53,674 nt of DNA from Achromobacter animicus (GCF_902859585.1 NZ_CADIJM010000023.1:1-53674), one strand, 5' to 3'. Counted from the first letter of the stretch, positions 34,878 to 44,553 are shown. A program made the numbers and translations. The notes: generated from the letters alone by a model not told the origin.

Positions 34878-37586
34878 ATGTCCTCTAACGCCCAGGCTGG
34901 CGCCGTACAGGCCGCCAACGACGAAGACACCCTTGAAACCCAGGAGTGGCTCGAAGCCCTGGCAGCCGTCCTTGATCGCGAAGGACCGCAGCGCGCCCAT
35001 TACCTGCTGGAACGCCTGATCGACGAAGCCCGTCGCTCCGGCGCTCACATCCCGTTCTCGCCCAATACCGCTTACGTCAACACGATTCCCCCCGGCCTGG
35101 AGCCGGCGCACCCGGGCAACCTGGAACTGGAAACGCGCATCCGCTCGTACGTGCGCTGGAACGCCATGGCCATGGTGGTCAAGGCCAACAAGCACAACCC
35201 GCCCGATGGCGGCGACCTGGGCGGCCACATCGCGTCGTTCGCCTCGCTGGCCACCATGATTGGCTGCGGCCAGAACCACTTCTGGCACGCCGAAGACGAA
35301 GGCCACGGCGGCGACCTGGTCTATTTCCAGGGCCACACCTCGCCCGGCATGTACGGCCGCGCCTACCTTGAAGGCCGCCTGACCGAAGACCAGCTGAACC
35401 ACTTCCGCCAGGAAGTGGACGGCAAGGGCCTGTCCTCGTACCCGCATCCGAAGCTGATGCCGGACTTCTGGCAGTTCCCGACGGTGTCGATGGGCCTGGG
35501 CCCGCTGATGGCCATCTACCAGGCCCGCTTCCTGAAGTACCTGCACGCCCGCGGCATCGCCGACACCAGCAACCGCAAGGTCTGGGTGTTCTGCGGCGAC
35601 GGCGAAATGGACGAACCCGAGTCGCTGGGCGCCATCGCTCTCGCGGCCCGTGAAAAGCTCGACAACCTGATCTTCGTCATCAACTGCAACCTGCAGCGCC
35701 TGGACGGCCCGGTGCGCGGCAACGGCAAGATCATCCAGGAACTGGAAGGCGACTTCCGCGGTTCGGGCTGGAACGTCATCAAGCTGATCTGGGGCGGCTA
35801 CTGGGATCCGCTGCTTGCGCACGACAAGGAAGGCATCCTGCGCCAGATCATGGAAGAAACCGTCGACGGCGAGTACCAGGCGTACAAGGCCAACGACGGC
35901 AAGTTCGTCCGCGAACATTTCTTCGGCAAGCACCCCAAGCTGCTGGAAGCCGTGTCGCGCATGAGCGACGAGGACATCTGGCGCCTGAACCGTGGCGGCC
36001 ATGATCCCCACAAGGTGTACGCGGCCTTCAAGTCGGCCACCGACCACACCGGCCAGCCGACCGTCATCCTGGCCAAGACCATCAAGGGCTACGGCATGGG
36101 CCACGTCGGCCAGGCCAAGAACCCGACCCACCAGCAAAAGAAGCTGGAACTGGATTCCATCCGCGAATTCCGCGACCGCTTCGGCATCCCGATCCCGGAC
36201 GACAAGCTGGCCGATCTGCCGTACTTCAAGCCGGCCGAAGATTCGCCCGAAATGAGGTACCTGCACGAGCGCCGCGCCGCGCTGGGCGGCTACCTGCCGC
36301 GCCGCCGCGCCAAGGCCGACGAGCAACTGAAGGCCCCCGCGCTGGACGCCTTCAAGGCCGTGCTGGAACCCACCGCGGAAGGCCGCGAAATCTCGACCAC
36401 CCAAGCCTTCGTGCGCATCCTGAACCAGGTGCTGCGCGACAAGGAACTGGGTCCGCGCGTCGTGCCGATCCTGGCCGACGAATCGCGCACCTTCGGCATG
36501 GAAGGCCTGTTCCGCCAGATCGGCATCTACGCGCCGGAAGGCCAGAAGTACACCCCGGTCGACAAGGACCAGGTCATGTACTACAAGGAAGCGGCTGACG
36601 GCCAGCTCCTGCAGGAAGGCATCAACGAAGCGGGCGCGATGAGCTCGTGGATTGCGGCGGCCACGTCGTACTCCTCGAACAACCGCATCATGATCCCGTT
36701 CTTCATCTACTACTCGATGTTCGGGTTCCAGCGCATCGGCGACCTGGCCTGGGCTGCCGGCGACATGCAGGCGCGCGGCTTCCTGCTGGGCGGCACTGCC
36801 GGCCGCACGACGCTGAACGGCGAAGGCCTGCAGCACGAAGACGGCCACAGCCACATCCTGGCCTCGACCATCCCGAACTGCGTGTCGTACGACCCGACGT
36901 TCGGCCATGAGCTCGCCGTGATCATCCAGCACGGTCTGAAGCGCATGGTGGAAGACCAGGAAAACGTCTACTACTACCTGACGGTGATGAACGAAAACTA
37001 CCCGCAGCCCGGTCTGACCAAGGGCGACGAGGAAGGCATCATCAAGGGCATGTACAAGCTCAAGTCGCACGGCAAGGGCAAGAACCGCGTGCAGCTCATG
37101 GGTTCGGGCACCATCCTGCGCGAAGTCATGGCCGCCCAGGAACTGCTGGCTGCCGACTGGGATGTCGCTTCCGACCTCTGGAGCGTCACCAGCTTCACCG
37201 AGCTGCGCCGCAACGGCCTGGACGCCGAACGCCACAACATGCTGCACCCCGACGAGAAGAAGCCGCAGGTCGCTTACGTCACGGAACAGCTGGCCAAGAC
37301 GGAAGGCCCGATCATCGCGTCGACCGACTACATGAAGCTCTTTGCGGACCAGATCCGTCCGTTCGTGCCCAAGGGCCGCGAATACAAGGTGCTGGGCACC
37401 GATGGTTTCGGCCGTTCGGATTTCCGCGCCAAGCTGCGCGAGCACTTCGAAGTGGATCGCCACTTCGTCGTCGTCGCCGCCCTGCGGGCGCTGGCCGACG
37501 AAGGCAAGGTGCCGGTTGCCAAGGTGGCCGAAGCCATCAAGAAGTACGGCATCAATCCGAACAAAGCCAACCCGCAATACGCCTGA
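34878..37586 (+). CDS. aceE: Pyruvate dehydrogenase E1 component, homodimeric type
   Basis: 902 residues, full length. It decarboxylates pyruvate with thiamine diphosphate and acetylates the E2 lipoyl groups. The thiamine-binding motif is GDGEMDEPESLGAIALAARE, ending in the N of VINCNLQRLDGP. The histidines of the E1 active site are seen in the GHIASFASLATMIG and EGLQHEDGHSHI segments. It starts MSSNAQAGAVQAANDEDTLE at 34878 behind AACAGGAG. A frame open from 34779 upstream is leader sequence. It is the first gene of the aceE-aceF-lpdA operon (12-base gap to aceF). Confidence 0.97.
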   Translation: MSSNAQAGAVQAANDEDTLETQEWLEALAAVLDREGPQRAHYLLERLIDEARRSGAHIPFSPNTAYVNTIPPGLEPAHPGNLELETRIRSYVRWNAMAMVVKANKHNPPDGGDLGGHIASFASLATMIGCGQNHFWHAEDEGHGGDLVYFQGHTSPGMYGRAYLEGRLTEDQLNHFRQEVDGKGLSSYPHPKLMPDFWQFPTVSMGLGPLMAIYQARFLKYLHARGIADTSNRKVWVFCGDGEMDEPESLGAIALAAREKLDNLIFVINCNLQRLDGPVRGNGKIIQELEGDFRGSGWNVIKLIWGGYWDPLLAHDKEGILRQIMEETVDGEYQAYKANDGKFVREHFFGKHPKLLEAVSRMSDEDIWRLNRGGHDPHKVYAAFKSATDHTGQPTVILAKTIKGYGMGHVGQAKNPTHQQKKLELDSIREFRDRFGIPIPDDKLADLPYFKPAEDSPEMRYLHERRAALGGYLPRRRAKADEQLKAPALDAFKAVLEPTAEGREISTTQAFVRILNQVLRDKELGPRVVPILADESRTFGMEGLFRQIGIYAPEGQKYTPVDKDQVMYYKEAADGQLLQEGINEAGAMSSWIAAATSYSSNNRIMIPFFIYYSMFGFQRIGDLAWAAGDMQARGFLLGGTAGRTTLNGEGLQHEDGHSHILASTIPNCVSYDPTFGHELAVIIQHGLKRMVEDQENVYYYLTVMNENYPQPGLTKGDEEGIIKGMYKLKSHGKGKNRVQLMGSGTILREVMAAQELLAADWDVASDLWSVTSFTELRRNGLDAERHNMLHPDEKKPQVAYVTEQLAKTEGPIIASTDYMKLFADQIRPFVPKGREYKVLGTDGFGRSDFRAKLREHFEVDRHFVVVAALRALADEGKVPVAKVAEAIKKYGINPNKANPQYA

Positions 37587-37598
37587 GGGTAAAGAGAC

Positions 37599-39278
37599 AT
37601 GAGCAACATCGTGCAAATCAAGGTTCCCGACATCGGCGACTTCAAGGAAGTGGAAGTCATTGAAGTGCTGGTTGCCGTGGGCGACACGATCAAGGCGGAA
37701 CAAAGCCTGATCACGGTCGAATCCGACAAGGCCTCGATGGAAATCCCCGCGTCGCAAGGCGGCGTGGTCAAGTCCATCGCCGTGAAGGTCGGCGACAAGG
37801 TCGCCGAAGGCGCGGTCGTGCTGGAAGTGGAAGCGGCCGACGCTGGCGCCGCCAAGGAAGAGGCCCCCAAGGCTGAATCCAAACCGGCCGTCAAGGAAGA
37901 GCCGAAGCAGGCCGCCGCCGCCGCGCCCAAGGCCGAGGCCTCGGCGCCCGCGCCGGCTGCCTCCAGCGGCCCGGTCGAGATCGAAGTGCCGGACATCGGC
38001 GACTTCAAGGAAGTCGAAGTTATCGAAGTCATGGTCGCGGTCGGCGACATCATCAAGGCCGAGCAAAGCCTGATCACCGTCGAGTCCGACAAGGCCTCGA
38101 TGGAGATCCCGGCCTCGCAAGGCGGCGTGGTCAAGGAAGTGAAGGTCAAGGTCGGCGACAAGGTCGCCAAGGGCTCGATCGTGGTGGTGGTGGAAGGCGG
38201 CGCGCAAGCCGCTGCCGCCCCGGCCGCGAAGTCCGAAGCTGCGCCGGCCCCGGCTGCCAAGCCGGAAGCCAAGGCAGAATCGGCGCCCGCGCAGGCTGCC
38301 GCGCCCGCCTCGCGTCCGGCCCCCGCCGCCGCGCTGGAAGACGCCAACCTCAAGCCCGGCCAGTTGCCGCACGCGTCGCCGTCCGTGCGCAAGTTTGCGC
38401 GCGAACTGGGCGTGAACCTGTCGAAGGTCAAGGGCACGGGTCCCAAAGAACGCATTACCGCCGACGACGTGCGTGGTTTCGTCAAGCAGGCCCTGTCGGC
38501 TGCGCCGGCGGCCGCTGCTGCCGGTGGTTCGGCCGATGGCGCCGCGCTGGGCCTCTTGCCGTGGCCGAAGGTCGACTTCACCAAGTTCGGCCCGATCGAA
38601 GCCAAGCCGCTGTCGCGCATCAAGAAGATTTCCGGCGCGAACCTGCACCGCAACTGGGTCATGATCCCGCACGTCACCAACAACGACGAAGCGGACATCA
38701 CCGACCTGGAAGCGCTGCGCGTCACGCTGAACAAGGAAAACGAGAAGTCGGGCATCAAGGTCACGATGCTGGCCTTCCTGATCAAGGCCGTGGTCGCGGC
38801 CCTGAAGAAATTCCCCGAGTTCAACGCCTCGCTGGACGGCGACAACCTGGTGCTCAAGCAGTACTACCACATCGGCTTTGCCGCCGACACGCCCAACGGG
38901 CTGGTGGTGCCGGTGATCCGGGATGCCGACAAGAAGGGCATCCTGCAGATCGCCCAGGAAATGACCGACCTGTCCAAGAAGGCGCGCGACGGCAAGATCT
39001 CGCCCGCCGAAATGCAGGGCGGCTGCTTCTCGATCTCGTCGCTCGGCGGCATCGGCGGCACCTCGTTCACGCCCATCATCAACGCGCCTGAAGTCGCGAT
39101 CCTGGGTGTGTCGCGCTCGTCGCACAAGCCTGTGTGGGACGGCAAGCAATTCGTGCCGCGCCTGATCGTGCCGCTGTCGCTGTCCTACGACCACCGCGTC
39201 ATCGACGGCGCCGCGGCCGCGCGCTTCAACGCCTATCTGGGTGCGCTGCTGGCCGACTTCCGCCGCATCGCGCTGTAA
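37599..39278 (+). CDS. aceF: Pyruvate dehydrogenase E2, dihydrolipoamide acetyltransferase with two lipoyl domains
   Basis: 559 residues. Two lipoyl domains (~3-75 and ~128-200) each carry the modified lysine in [10 protein letters not shown], separated and followed by alanine/proline-rich linkers (~78-125, ~203-245). The peripheral subunit-binding domain is at ~250-292 ([20 protein letters not shown]). The catalytic domain ends with the HxxxDG motif [15 protein letters not shown]. It transfers acetyl groups to CoA and forms the core of the complex. Its first lipoyl domain shares an 80-base identical block with lpdA. Confidence 0.97.
   Translation: MSNIVQIKVPDIGDFKEVEVIEVLVAVGDTIKAEQSLITVESDKASMEIPASQGGVVKSIAVKVGDKVAEGAVVLEVEAADAGAAKEEAPKAESKPAVKEEPKQAAAAAPKAEASAPAPAASSGPVEIEVPDIGDFKEVEVIEVMVAVGDIIKAEQSLITVESDKASMEIPASQGGVVKEVKVKVGDKVAKGSIVVVVEGGAQAAAAPAAKSEAAPAPAAKPEAKAESAPAQAAAPASRPAPAAALEDANLKPGQLPHASPSVRKFARELGVNLSKVKGTGPKERITADDVRGFVKQALSAAPAAAAAGGSADGAALGLLPWPKVDFTKFGPIEAKPLSRIKKISGANLHRNWVMIPHVTNNDEADITDLEALRVTLNKENEKSGIKVTMLAFLIKAVVAALKKFPEFNASLDGDNLVLKQYYHIGFAADTPNGLVVPVIRDADKKGILQIAQEMTDLSKKARDGKISPAEMQGGCFSISSLGGIGGTSFTPIINAPEVAILGVSRSSHKPVWDGKQFVPRLIVPLSLSYDHRVIDGAAAARFNAYLGALLADFRRIAL
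37722..37801 (+). repeat. 80-base identical block, copy in aceF
   Basis: Identical, base for base, to 39414-39493 in lpdA. It covers the end of the lipoyl hairpin and the strand after it. The flanks are also similar but carry silent changes. Confidence 0.9.
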
Positions 39279-39290
39279 ACGGGGAGCCCT

Positions 39291-41090
39291 ATGAGCAATA
39301 CCGTTCAAATCAAAGTGCCGGACATCGGCGACTTCAAGGAAGTGGAAGTCATCGAAGTGCTGGTTGCGGTGGGCGACACGATCAAGGCGGAACAGAGCCT
39401 GATCACCGTTGAGTCCGACAAGGCCTCGATGGAAATCCCCGCGTCGCAAGGCGGCGTGGTCAAGTCCATCGCCGTGAAGGTCGGCGACAAGGTTGCTGAA
39501 GGCGCGGTCGTGTTGGAAGTGGAAGCGGCTTCGGGTGCTGACGCTGGCGCCGCCAAGGAAGCGGCTCCCAAAGCTGGGTCCAATGCCGATCCCAAGCCGG
39601 CTGCCAAGTCTGAAGCGCCCAAGGCCGAAGCGGCCAAGGCCGCCGCGCCTGCCGCCGCCACCTACAGCGGTTCGGCCGATGGCGAATACGACATGCTGGT
39701 GCTGGGCGCGGGCCCCGGCGGCTACTCCGCCGCCTTCCGCGCCGCCGACCTGGGCCTGTCCGTGGTCCTGGTCGAACGCTACAGCACGCTGGGCGGCGTC
39801 TGCCTGAACGTGGGCTGCATCCCGTCCAAGGCGCTGCTGCACAACGCCGCCATCATCGACGAAGCCCGCGAACTGGCTGCCCACGGCATCAGCTTCGGCG
39901 AGCCCAAGATCGACCTGGACAAGCTGCGCGGCTACAAGGACAGCGTGGTCGCCAAGCTGACCGGCGGCCTGGCTGGCATGGCCAAGGCGCGCAAGGTCAC
40001 CGTGGTGACGGGCGTGGGCGAATTCGCCGACGCCAACCACCTGACCGTCAAGGGCGCCGACGGCAAGTCGCAGACCCTGCGTTTCAAGCAGGCCATCATC
40101 GCCGCTGGCAGCCAGTCGGTGAAGCTGCCGTTCCTGCCCCAGGACGAGCGCATCGTCGACTCCACCGGCGCCTTGCTGCTGCGTGAAGTGCCCAAGAAGA
40201 TGCTGATCATTGGCGGCGGCATCATCGGCCTGGAAATGGGCACGGTGTACTCGACGCTGGGCGCGCGCCTGGACGTCGTGGAAATGCTGGACGGCCTGAT
40301 GCAGGGCGCCGACCGCGACCTGGTCAAGGTGTGGCAGAAGAAGAACGCCTACCGCTTCGACAACATCATGTTGAAGACCAAGACGGTGGGCGCCGAAGCC
40401 AAGAAGGACGGCATCTACGTCACCTTCGAAGGCGAGGGCGCACCCAAGGAACCGCAACGCTACGACCTGGTGCTGCAGGCTGTCGGCCGCAGCCCCAACG
40501 GCAAGAAGATCGGCGCCGACAAGGCGGGCATCGCCGTCACCGACCGCGGTTTCATCGAGGTCGACCGCCAGATGCGCACCAACGTGCCGCACATCTACGC
40601 CATCGGCGACATCGTCGGCCAACCCATGCTCGCCCACAAGGCCGTGCATGAAGGCCACGTCGCCGCCGAAGCCGCCGCCGGCCAGAAGTCCTTCTTCGAC
40701 GCACGCGTCATCCCGTCGGTGGCCTACACCGATCCGGAAGTGGCGTGGGTCGGCCTGACCGAAGAAGAAGCCAAGAAGCAGGGCATCAAGATCGAGAAGG
40801 GCGTGTTCCCGTGGGCAGCCTCGGGCCGCGCCATCGCCAACGGCCGCGACGAGGGCTTCACCAAGCTCATCTTCGACGCCGAAACGCATCGCATCCTGGG
40901 CGGCAGCATCGTGGGCACCCATGCCGGCGACCTGATCAGCGAACTGGCGCTGGCCGTGGAAATGGGCGCCGACGTCGTCGACATCGCCAAGACCATCCAC
41001 CCGCACCCGACGCTGGGTGAATCGGTGGGCATGGCCGCGGAAGTCGCCGAAGGCGTCTGCACCGACTTGCCGCCGATGAAGAAGAAGTAA
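39291..41090 (+). CDS. lpdA: Dihydrolipoamide dehydrogenase (E3) with an N-terminal lipoyl domain
   Basis: 599 residues, about 120 longer than ordinary E3 because of a lipoyl domain (~3-75, lysine in [10 protein letters not shown]) and an alanine/lysine linker. The flavoprotein part has the FAD motif [20 protein letters not shown], the redox disulfide in [16 protein letters not shown], the NAD motif [20 protein letters not shown] and the catalytic His-Glu in [13 protein letters not shown]. It reoxidises lipoamide with NAD. Lipoyl-bearing E3 is known from Neisseria and other betaproteobacteria. It is the last gene of the operon, followed by a strong terminator. Confidence 0.96.
   Translation: MSNTVQIKVPDIGDFKEVEVIEVLVAVGDTIKAEQSLITVESDKASMEIPASQGGVVKSIAVKVGDKVAEGAVVLEVEAASGADAGAAKEAAPKAGSNADPKPAAKSEAPKAEAAKAAAPAAATYSGSADGEYDMLVLGAGPGGYSAAFRAADLGLSVVLVERYSTLGGVCLNVGCIPSKALLHNAAIIDEARELAAHGISFGEPKIDLDKLRGYKDSVVAKLTGGLAGMAKARKVTVVTGVGEFADANHLTVKGADGKSQTLRFKQAIIAAGSQSVKLPFLPQDERIVDSTGALLLREVPKKMLIIGGGIIGLEMGTVYSTLGARLDVVEMLDGLMQGADRDLVKVWQKKNAYRFDNIMLKTKTVGAEAKKDGIYVTFEGEGAPKEPQRYDLVLQAVGRSPNGKKIGADKAGIAVTDRGFIEVDRQMRTNVPHIYAIGDIVGQPMLAHKAVHEGHVAAEAAAGQKSFFDARVIPSVAYTDPEVAWVGLTEEEAKKQGIKIEKGVFPWAASGRAIANGRDEGFTKLIFDAETHRILGGSIVGTHAGDLISELALAVEMGADVVDIAKTIHPHPTLGESVGMAAEVAEGVCTDLPPMKKK
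39414..39493 (+). repeat. 80-base identical block, copy in lpdA
   Basis: Partner of 37722-37801 in aceF. See that entry. Confidence 0.9.
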
Positions 41091-41117
41091 CGCGCCGCGG
41101 CTTGCTGCGGTTGCAAC

Positions 41118-41155
41118 AAAAAGCGCCGCCCCTTTTTGAGGGGGCGGCGCTTTTT
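41118..41155. terminator. Rho-independent terminator of the pyruvate dehydrogenase operon
   Basis: A 15-bp perfect stem (AAAAAGCGCCGCCCC / GGGGCGGCGCTTTTT) around TTTTTGAG, followed by further T residues. It is symmetrical, so it could also stop transcripts from the convergent exporter gene. Confidence 0.93.
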
Positions 41156-41200
41156 TATGCGTGTACGTTGTGGATGTGTGCGCTGTTTGCCCGCGCTTCT

Positions 41201-41260
41201 TATGCGAGGGCTGTCTGTGCAAACGCTGTACGTGCCAGCGCTGTACGTAGGTTGTTTGCG
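41201..41260. repeat. Degenerate 15-base tandem repeat downstream of lpdA
   Basis: Successive units share GC(G/A)-(A/C)(G/A)(C/G)GCTGT; CGCTGTACGT occurs at 41224-41233 and 41239-41248, 15 bases apart, with poorer copies on both sides. It is noncoding as far as I can judge and lies between the lpdA terminator and the exporter stop. Confidence 0.4.
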
Positions 41261-41294
41261 GGGGCCTTTGTTTGGGCAGTGCAGGGGCGCGTGA

Positions 41295-42482
41295 TCAGGC
41301 GTCGATTCGCCGGTACGACGCGGGCGAAAACCGCAGGGCCAGCGCCAGCAGCATGACTGCGCCACCCAGCATCACGATCCAGGCCTCGGTCAGGCTGGAA
41401 AACCGGTCGCGCAGGATGCCCGCCAGCAATGGCATGAAGCTCGCAATCAAGTAGCCGCCGCCTTGCACGAACGCCGCCAGCATGCCCGCTTGTGCCGGAT
41501 CGTCCAGGTGGTCCATCGCCACGATCAGTGACAACGGAAACAGCGCGCCGATTCCGATGCCAAGCAGCAGGCACGCCAGCAGCGCCAACTTGAGCGGGGC
41601 AAGGATCAGGCATGTCAGTCCGCAGATCAGAATGGTCAGCACGGCGCCCAGCGGCTTGCGGCGATCCGGAAAGCGGCCGATCCAGGCCGACACGGCCAGA
41701 CCCGCCATCACTTCGGCCAGCGTCAGGCCGCCCAGCAGAAAACCGGCGGCGGAAGGTTCCCACCCGAGACCGGTGTAGAACGGCGGCAGCCACGCCAGCA
41801 CCAGCGTGTAGGCGCCGGTGCCGATGCCAAAGAACAGCATCAGCTCCCACGCCCGCAGATTGCGCCAGAAGCTGCGTGGTGCCGTGCGCGCGGTGCGGTG
41901 CAGGGGCGATGAGGCGTCGGCGCGATCTTGCGCTGCGTTGAGCCACAGCGGCAACGCCAGCAGCGCGGGCACGCTCCAGAACGCCAATACGGCGGGCCAC
42001 CCGACGCTACCCGCAAGCCCCGCGGCGCTGGCCGCCGCGACGGCCGCGCCCGCCATGATGCCGGTGGTGTACAAGCCAAACACGCGTCCCATGTCATGCG
42101 CGAAATTGCGCTTGATGAAGGCGGGCAGCAAGGTCTGCACCAGCGCAATGCCGACGCCCGCCAACACCGCCGTCAGCAGCAACCCGTAGGTCTGCGTCCC
42201 GACATATCGCGCGGCGCAAGCAAGGGCCACCATCGCCACGCCCAGTGCGATCCCGGTGCGTTCATTCAGGTATTTGTTGAGGCGCCCGCCCGCGAGCGCG
42301 CAGATCCCCATGACGAACACGGGCAACGTCGTCAGCAGGCTGGCCTGCGTATTGGTCGCGCCGGTGGCCGCCTGGATCATGTCCAGCAACGGCCCAATGG
42401 CGGCCAGCGCGGGCCGCAGATTCAACGCCACGGCCACGATGGCGACGATGGCAAACAAGGGGCGTAACCGCACGCGCGTCAT
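41295..42482 (-). CDS. CynX/NimT-family MFS transporter
   Basis: 395 residues with about twelve hydrophobic segments. The start LFAIVAIVAVALNLRPALAA followed by IGPLLDMIQ is the CynX/NimT hallmark, and FIKRNFAHDMGRVFGLYTTG and PLSLIVAMDHLDDPAQAG are also family-typical. Members export cyanate, 2-nitroimidazole or other small compounds in the inner membrane. The substrate is unknown. It is divergent from a MarR regulator gene across 109 bases, which suggests control by that regulator. The ATG at 42482 is adjacent to an AT-rich operator-like stretch. Confidence 0.88.
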   Translation of the reverse strand: MTRVRLRPLFAIVAIVAVALNLRPALAAIGPLLDMIQAATGATNTQASLLTTLPVFVMGICALAGGRLNKYLNERTGIALGVAMVALACAARYVGTQTYGLLLTAVLAGVGIALVQTLLPAFIKRNFAHDMGRVFGLYTTGIMAGAAVAAASAAGLAGSVGWPAVLAFWSVPALLALPLWLNAAQDRADASSPLHRTARTAPRSFWRNLRAWELMLFFGIGTGAYTLVLAWLPPFYTGLGWEPSAAGFLLGGLTLAEVMAGLAVSAWIGRFPDRRKPLGAVLTILICGLTCLILAPLKLALLACLLLGIGIGALFPLSLIVAMDHLDDPAQAGMLAAFVQGGGYLIASFMPLLAGILRDRFSSLTEAWIVMLGGAVMLLALALRFSPASYRRIDA

Positions 42483-42494
42483 GGATATCTCGAC

Positions 42495-42509
42495 ATCAAG
42501 TTATTTGAT
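42495..42509. promoter_or_regulatory. Operator-like inverted repeat ATCAA-GTTAT-TTGAT between nimT-like and marR-like genes
   Basis: A 5+5 bp inverted repeat inside an AT-rich tract, flanked by GATATC on both sides (42484-42489 and 42507-42512). It lies 13 bases before the exporter start. The layout fits a MarR operator, but this is not proven. Confidence 0.5.
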
Positions 42510-42591
42510 ATCGAAGTATATAGACGGCGCAGTGGGTTCGGCAACGGGATATCATGGCTGCCAATGTAAATAGCTTCATGTAGAGACAACC

Positions 42592-43095
42592 ATGAATGAT
42601 CGTGCTCGGCGCGCGCAGGAAGAATGGCAGCGTGAACGTCCTGACATCGACGCCAACGTGATGGCGCTGGTCGGGCGACTGCTGCAAGCCACACATCTGC
42701 TGGAGCGCAACTGGTTCCTGCCGCTGGCGGCGCAGTTCGAATTGCACCAAGGCGAGTTCGACGTCATCGCCACGTTGAGGCGGTCAGGCAATCCGTACGC
42801 CATGACACCCACTGATCTGCACGAGGGCCTGATGCTGTCGTCGGGCGCGATGACGAGCCGGCTGGATCGTCTTGAACGAAAAGGCCTAATCGAACGTGTG
42901 CCGTCGCCGAACGACCGGCGCAGCACGCTGGTGCGGCTTACGCCAGCGGGCCTGGCGCTCATCGACAAGCTGCTGCCGCTGCATGTGGCGAATGAACAGC
43001 AGGCGATGGCTGCATTGACGCAAAAGGAACAGGCGCAGCTGGATGGATTGCTGGCGAAGTTGATTGTGGGGTTGGAGCGTAAGCCGGCGGGTTGA
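42592..43095 (+). CDS. MarR-family regulator
   Basis: 167 residues. The winged helix domain is visible (FELHQGEFDVIATLRRSGNP, TPTDLHEGLMLSSGAMTSRL, DRLERKGLIERVPSPNDRRS, LVRLTPAG), with the wing arginines DRR conserved. It is a dimeric DNA-binding protein, usually a repressor relieved by a small aromatic or drug-like ligand. It is divergent from the CynX/NimT exporter, so it likely controls that exporter and itself. The ATG at 42592 is the only plausible start. Confidence 0.92.
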   Translation: MNDRARRAQEEWQRERPDIDANVMALVGRLLQATHLLERNWFLPLAAQFELHQGEFDVIATLRRSGNPYAMTPTDLHEGLMLSSGAMTSRLDRLERKGLIERVPSPNDRRSTLVRLTPAGLALIDKLLPLHVANEQQAMAALTQKEQAQLDGLLAKLIVGLERKPAG

Positions 43096-43200
43096 GCGGG
43101 CGGCGGCTCTGGCGCAGGCTTCGCAAGCCATACAGAGGCCGGCATCCCTCGCGAGGTGCGCGTCAGATGTTGCCCTGACCCGACGAACAGCCGTCCAATT

Positions 43201-43222
43201 GAAAAAGCCGCCCGTGGGCGGC
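43201..43222 (-). terminator. Rho-independent terminator of the yjfB-like gene
   Basis: A 7-bp stem GCCGCCC-GT-GGGCGGC (43207-43222) with AAAAA at 43202-43206, which is a U-run on the minus strand. It sits about 50 bases after the stop at 43270. Confidence 0.8.
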
Positions 43223-43269
43223 TTATCTGCCTTGCATTCCGTTGCGGCTGATCGCCGCGCGGTTTGAAT

Positions 43270-43464
43270 TCAGGCGTGGGTGTTGATGCGCGAACCCAGC
43301 GTGCCGTCGATGGCCAGCACCGGCAGCGATTGCAACAGCGTGGCGACCGAGTCGGCTTGCGCGTTGATCGCCTTCTTCGTCACCGATGCCTGCACTTCCA
43401 TCATGAGGTTCGCGTCGCGCAAGGCCAGGGCGGAATTGACGGTGTTGTTGACGGAAGCATCCAT
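43270..43464 (-). CDS. YjfB-family putative motility protein
   Basis: 64 residues. The small helical pattern MDASVNNTVNSALALRDANL, then VQASVTKKAINAQADSVATLLQSLP, ending GTLGSRINTHA, matches the YjfB family, whose members end in similar G..IN..A tails. The family is found near flagellar genes and has no proven function. Here it lies at the edge of the flagellar region, in the same direction as fliC, with its own terminator. No signal peptide or membrane segment is present, so it is cytoplasmic or secreted by another route. Confidence 0.75.
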   Translation of the reverse strand: MDASVNNTVNSALALRDANLMMEVQASVTKKAINAQADSVATLLQSLPVLAIDGTLGSRINTHA

Positions 43465-43668
43465 GGTCTAGGTGTCCTGGTGATGTGAGGCCGGATCAGC
43501 GGCCGAAGCAAGTCGCATTATGGGGCACGCCAATCGAATGATGCAAAACATTTCGCAATGATCGCGAGGCGCAGTGCATTGTGGCGGGGGATCGTGGCGG
43601 GCATGTGACAGGTAAGGTCTTTGCTTGCCACGGCGGCATTGGCCTGTGCCACGTGCGGTCATGGCCGG

Positions 43669-44553
43669 CTACGGCTGCGCCGGGCATTCCTTCACTTTGC
43701 CCCAGCCTTCATTGGGTTCGCAGTACTGCTTGCGGGCGGCCCACGCGCATTCGGGACGTTCGAAGAAGCCCAGTTTCGCGCATTGCGCGAGTTCGCCGTC
43801 CAATACTGCAACCCATGCCATGGGATCCGGCGCGGGGATCTCGGTGATGCGCAGTGTGGACTGCGGCGCGGCCGGGGCGGGTTCTGCCGAAGAAACCGGC
43901 GCAGGGACGCGTTCAGGGGCGGCGGAACTGCCTCGTTCTGATGGCGCAGTGATGGAGGGCGCGGCGTCGGCTGCGGGCGGCGTTGCGGGTTGGGGATCGG
44001 GTTCGACCGATGTGGAAACCACCGGCTCCGGGGACGATGGCGCGGGCTCGGAAGGCCGTTCCGATTGCGCGCCGCTCGATGCTGACGCGCCACCATTGGC
44101 GGTAGCATCCACACCCGACGACAAGGGCGGCTGAGGCGTCAGCGGCACGCGCACCGGACTGGCGGCCGTCGTTCCCGACGTCGCGCTATTCGGTGAGTTC
44201 CACGACACCACGAGCAACACCAGGGCGCCATAGATGGCGAGGGTATAAACCACGGTCACCGTAGCGCATCCGAGGCGCCGGCGCGTGATGGGTCCACCCT
44301 CGTCGCGGCCTAACAGGCCTCGCCACCCCACAAGCGCCGCTCCCGGCGCTGATATCAACCACCAGCACAAACGCTTGAACCATCCGGGCTCGTTGCGGGG
44401 CAGGGATGCCTGCACCTGCGCAGCCAGCAATTCCCGCAAGGCGCGGTTTTCTTCGCGCAGACGCATGGTCTGCGAGTCCGCAGGCCCCTGGTCGTCTGGA
44501 TCCGGCGTGCTGTCGTGCTGCGTAGCGAGTGGATCGGTAGGCGTGGCGGTCAT
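43669..44553 (-). CDS. Membrane protein of unknown function with proline-rich stalk and Cys-containing C-terminus
   Basis: 294 residues from the ATG at 44553 (MTATPTDPLA). The frame stays open upstream but that part is arginine-rich and unlikely to be coding. An acidic N-terminus with a short coiled segment (MRLREENRALRELLAAQ, ~30-46) is followed by a membrane helix at ~96-117, a proline/alanine/serine-rich stalk (~120-245) and a small C-terminal domain with four cysteines (AQCAKLGFFERPECAWAARK, then YC and C near the end). The layout suggests an inner-membrane anchor with a periplasmic, disulfide-bonded end. I do not recognise the family. It lies downstream of fliC on the same strand behind the fliC terminator, so it is probably separately transcribed. 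Confidence 0.7.
   Translation of the reverse strand: MTATPTDPLATQHDSTPDPDDQGPADSQTMRLREENRALRELLAAQVQASLPRNEPGWFKRLCWWLISAPGAALVGWRGLLGRDEGGPITRRRLGCATVTVVYTLAIYGALVLLVVSWNSPNSATSGTTAASPVRVPLTPQPPLSSGVDATANGGASASSGAQSERPSEPAPSSPEPVVSTSVEPDPQPATPPAADAAPSITAPSERGSSAAPERVPAPVSSAEPAPAAPQSTLRITEIPAPDPMAWVAVLDGELAQCAKLGFFERPECAWAARKQYCEPNEGWGKVKECPAQP

Noticed and set aside
34830-41222. A very long open frame (over 2000 codons) on the minus strand opposite aceE, aceF and lpdA
   Set aside because: It is the mirror of strongly biased GC-rich codons in three clear genes. Its translation is rich in His, Arg, Gly and Ala and shows no domain.
43465-43668. Search for a sigma-54 or sigma-28 promoter before the yjfB-like gene
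   Set aside because: TTGGCGTGCCCCATAATGC looks like a -24/-12 site at first, but the GG to GC spacing is wrong; no TAAA-type box with a partner was found.
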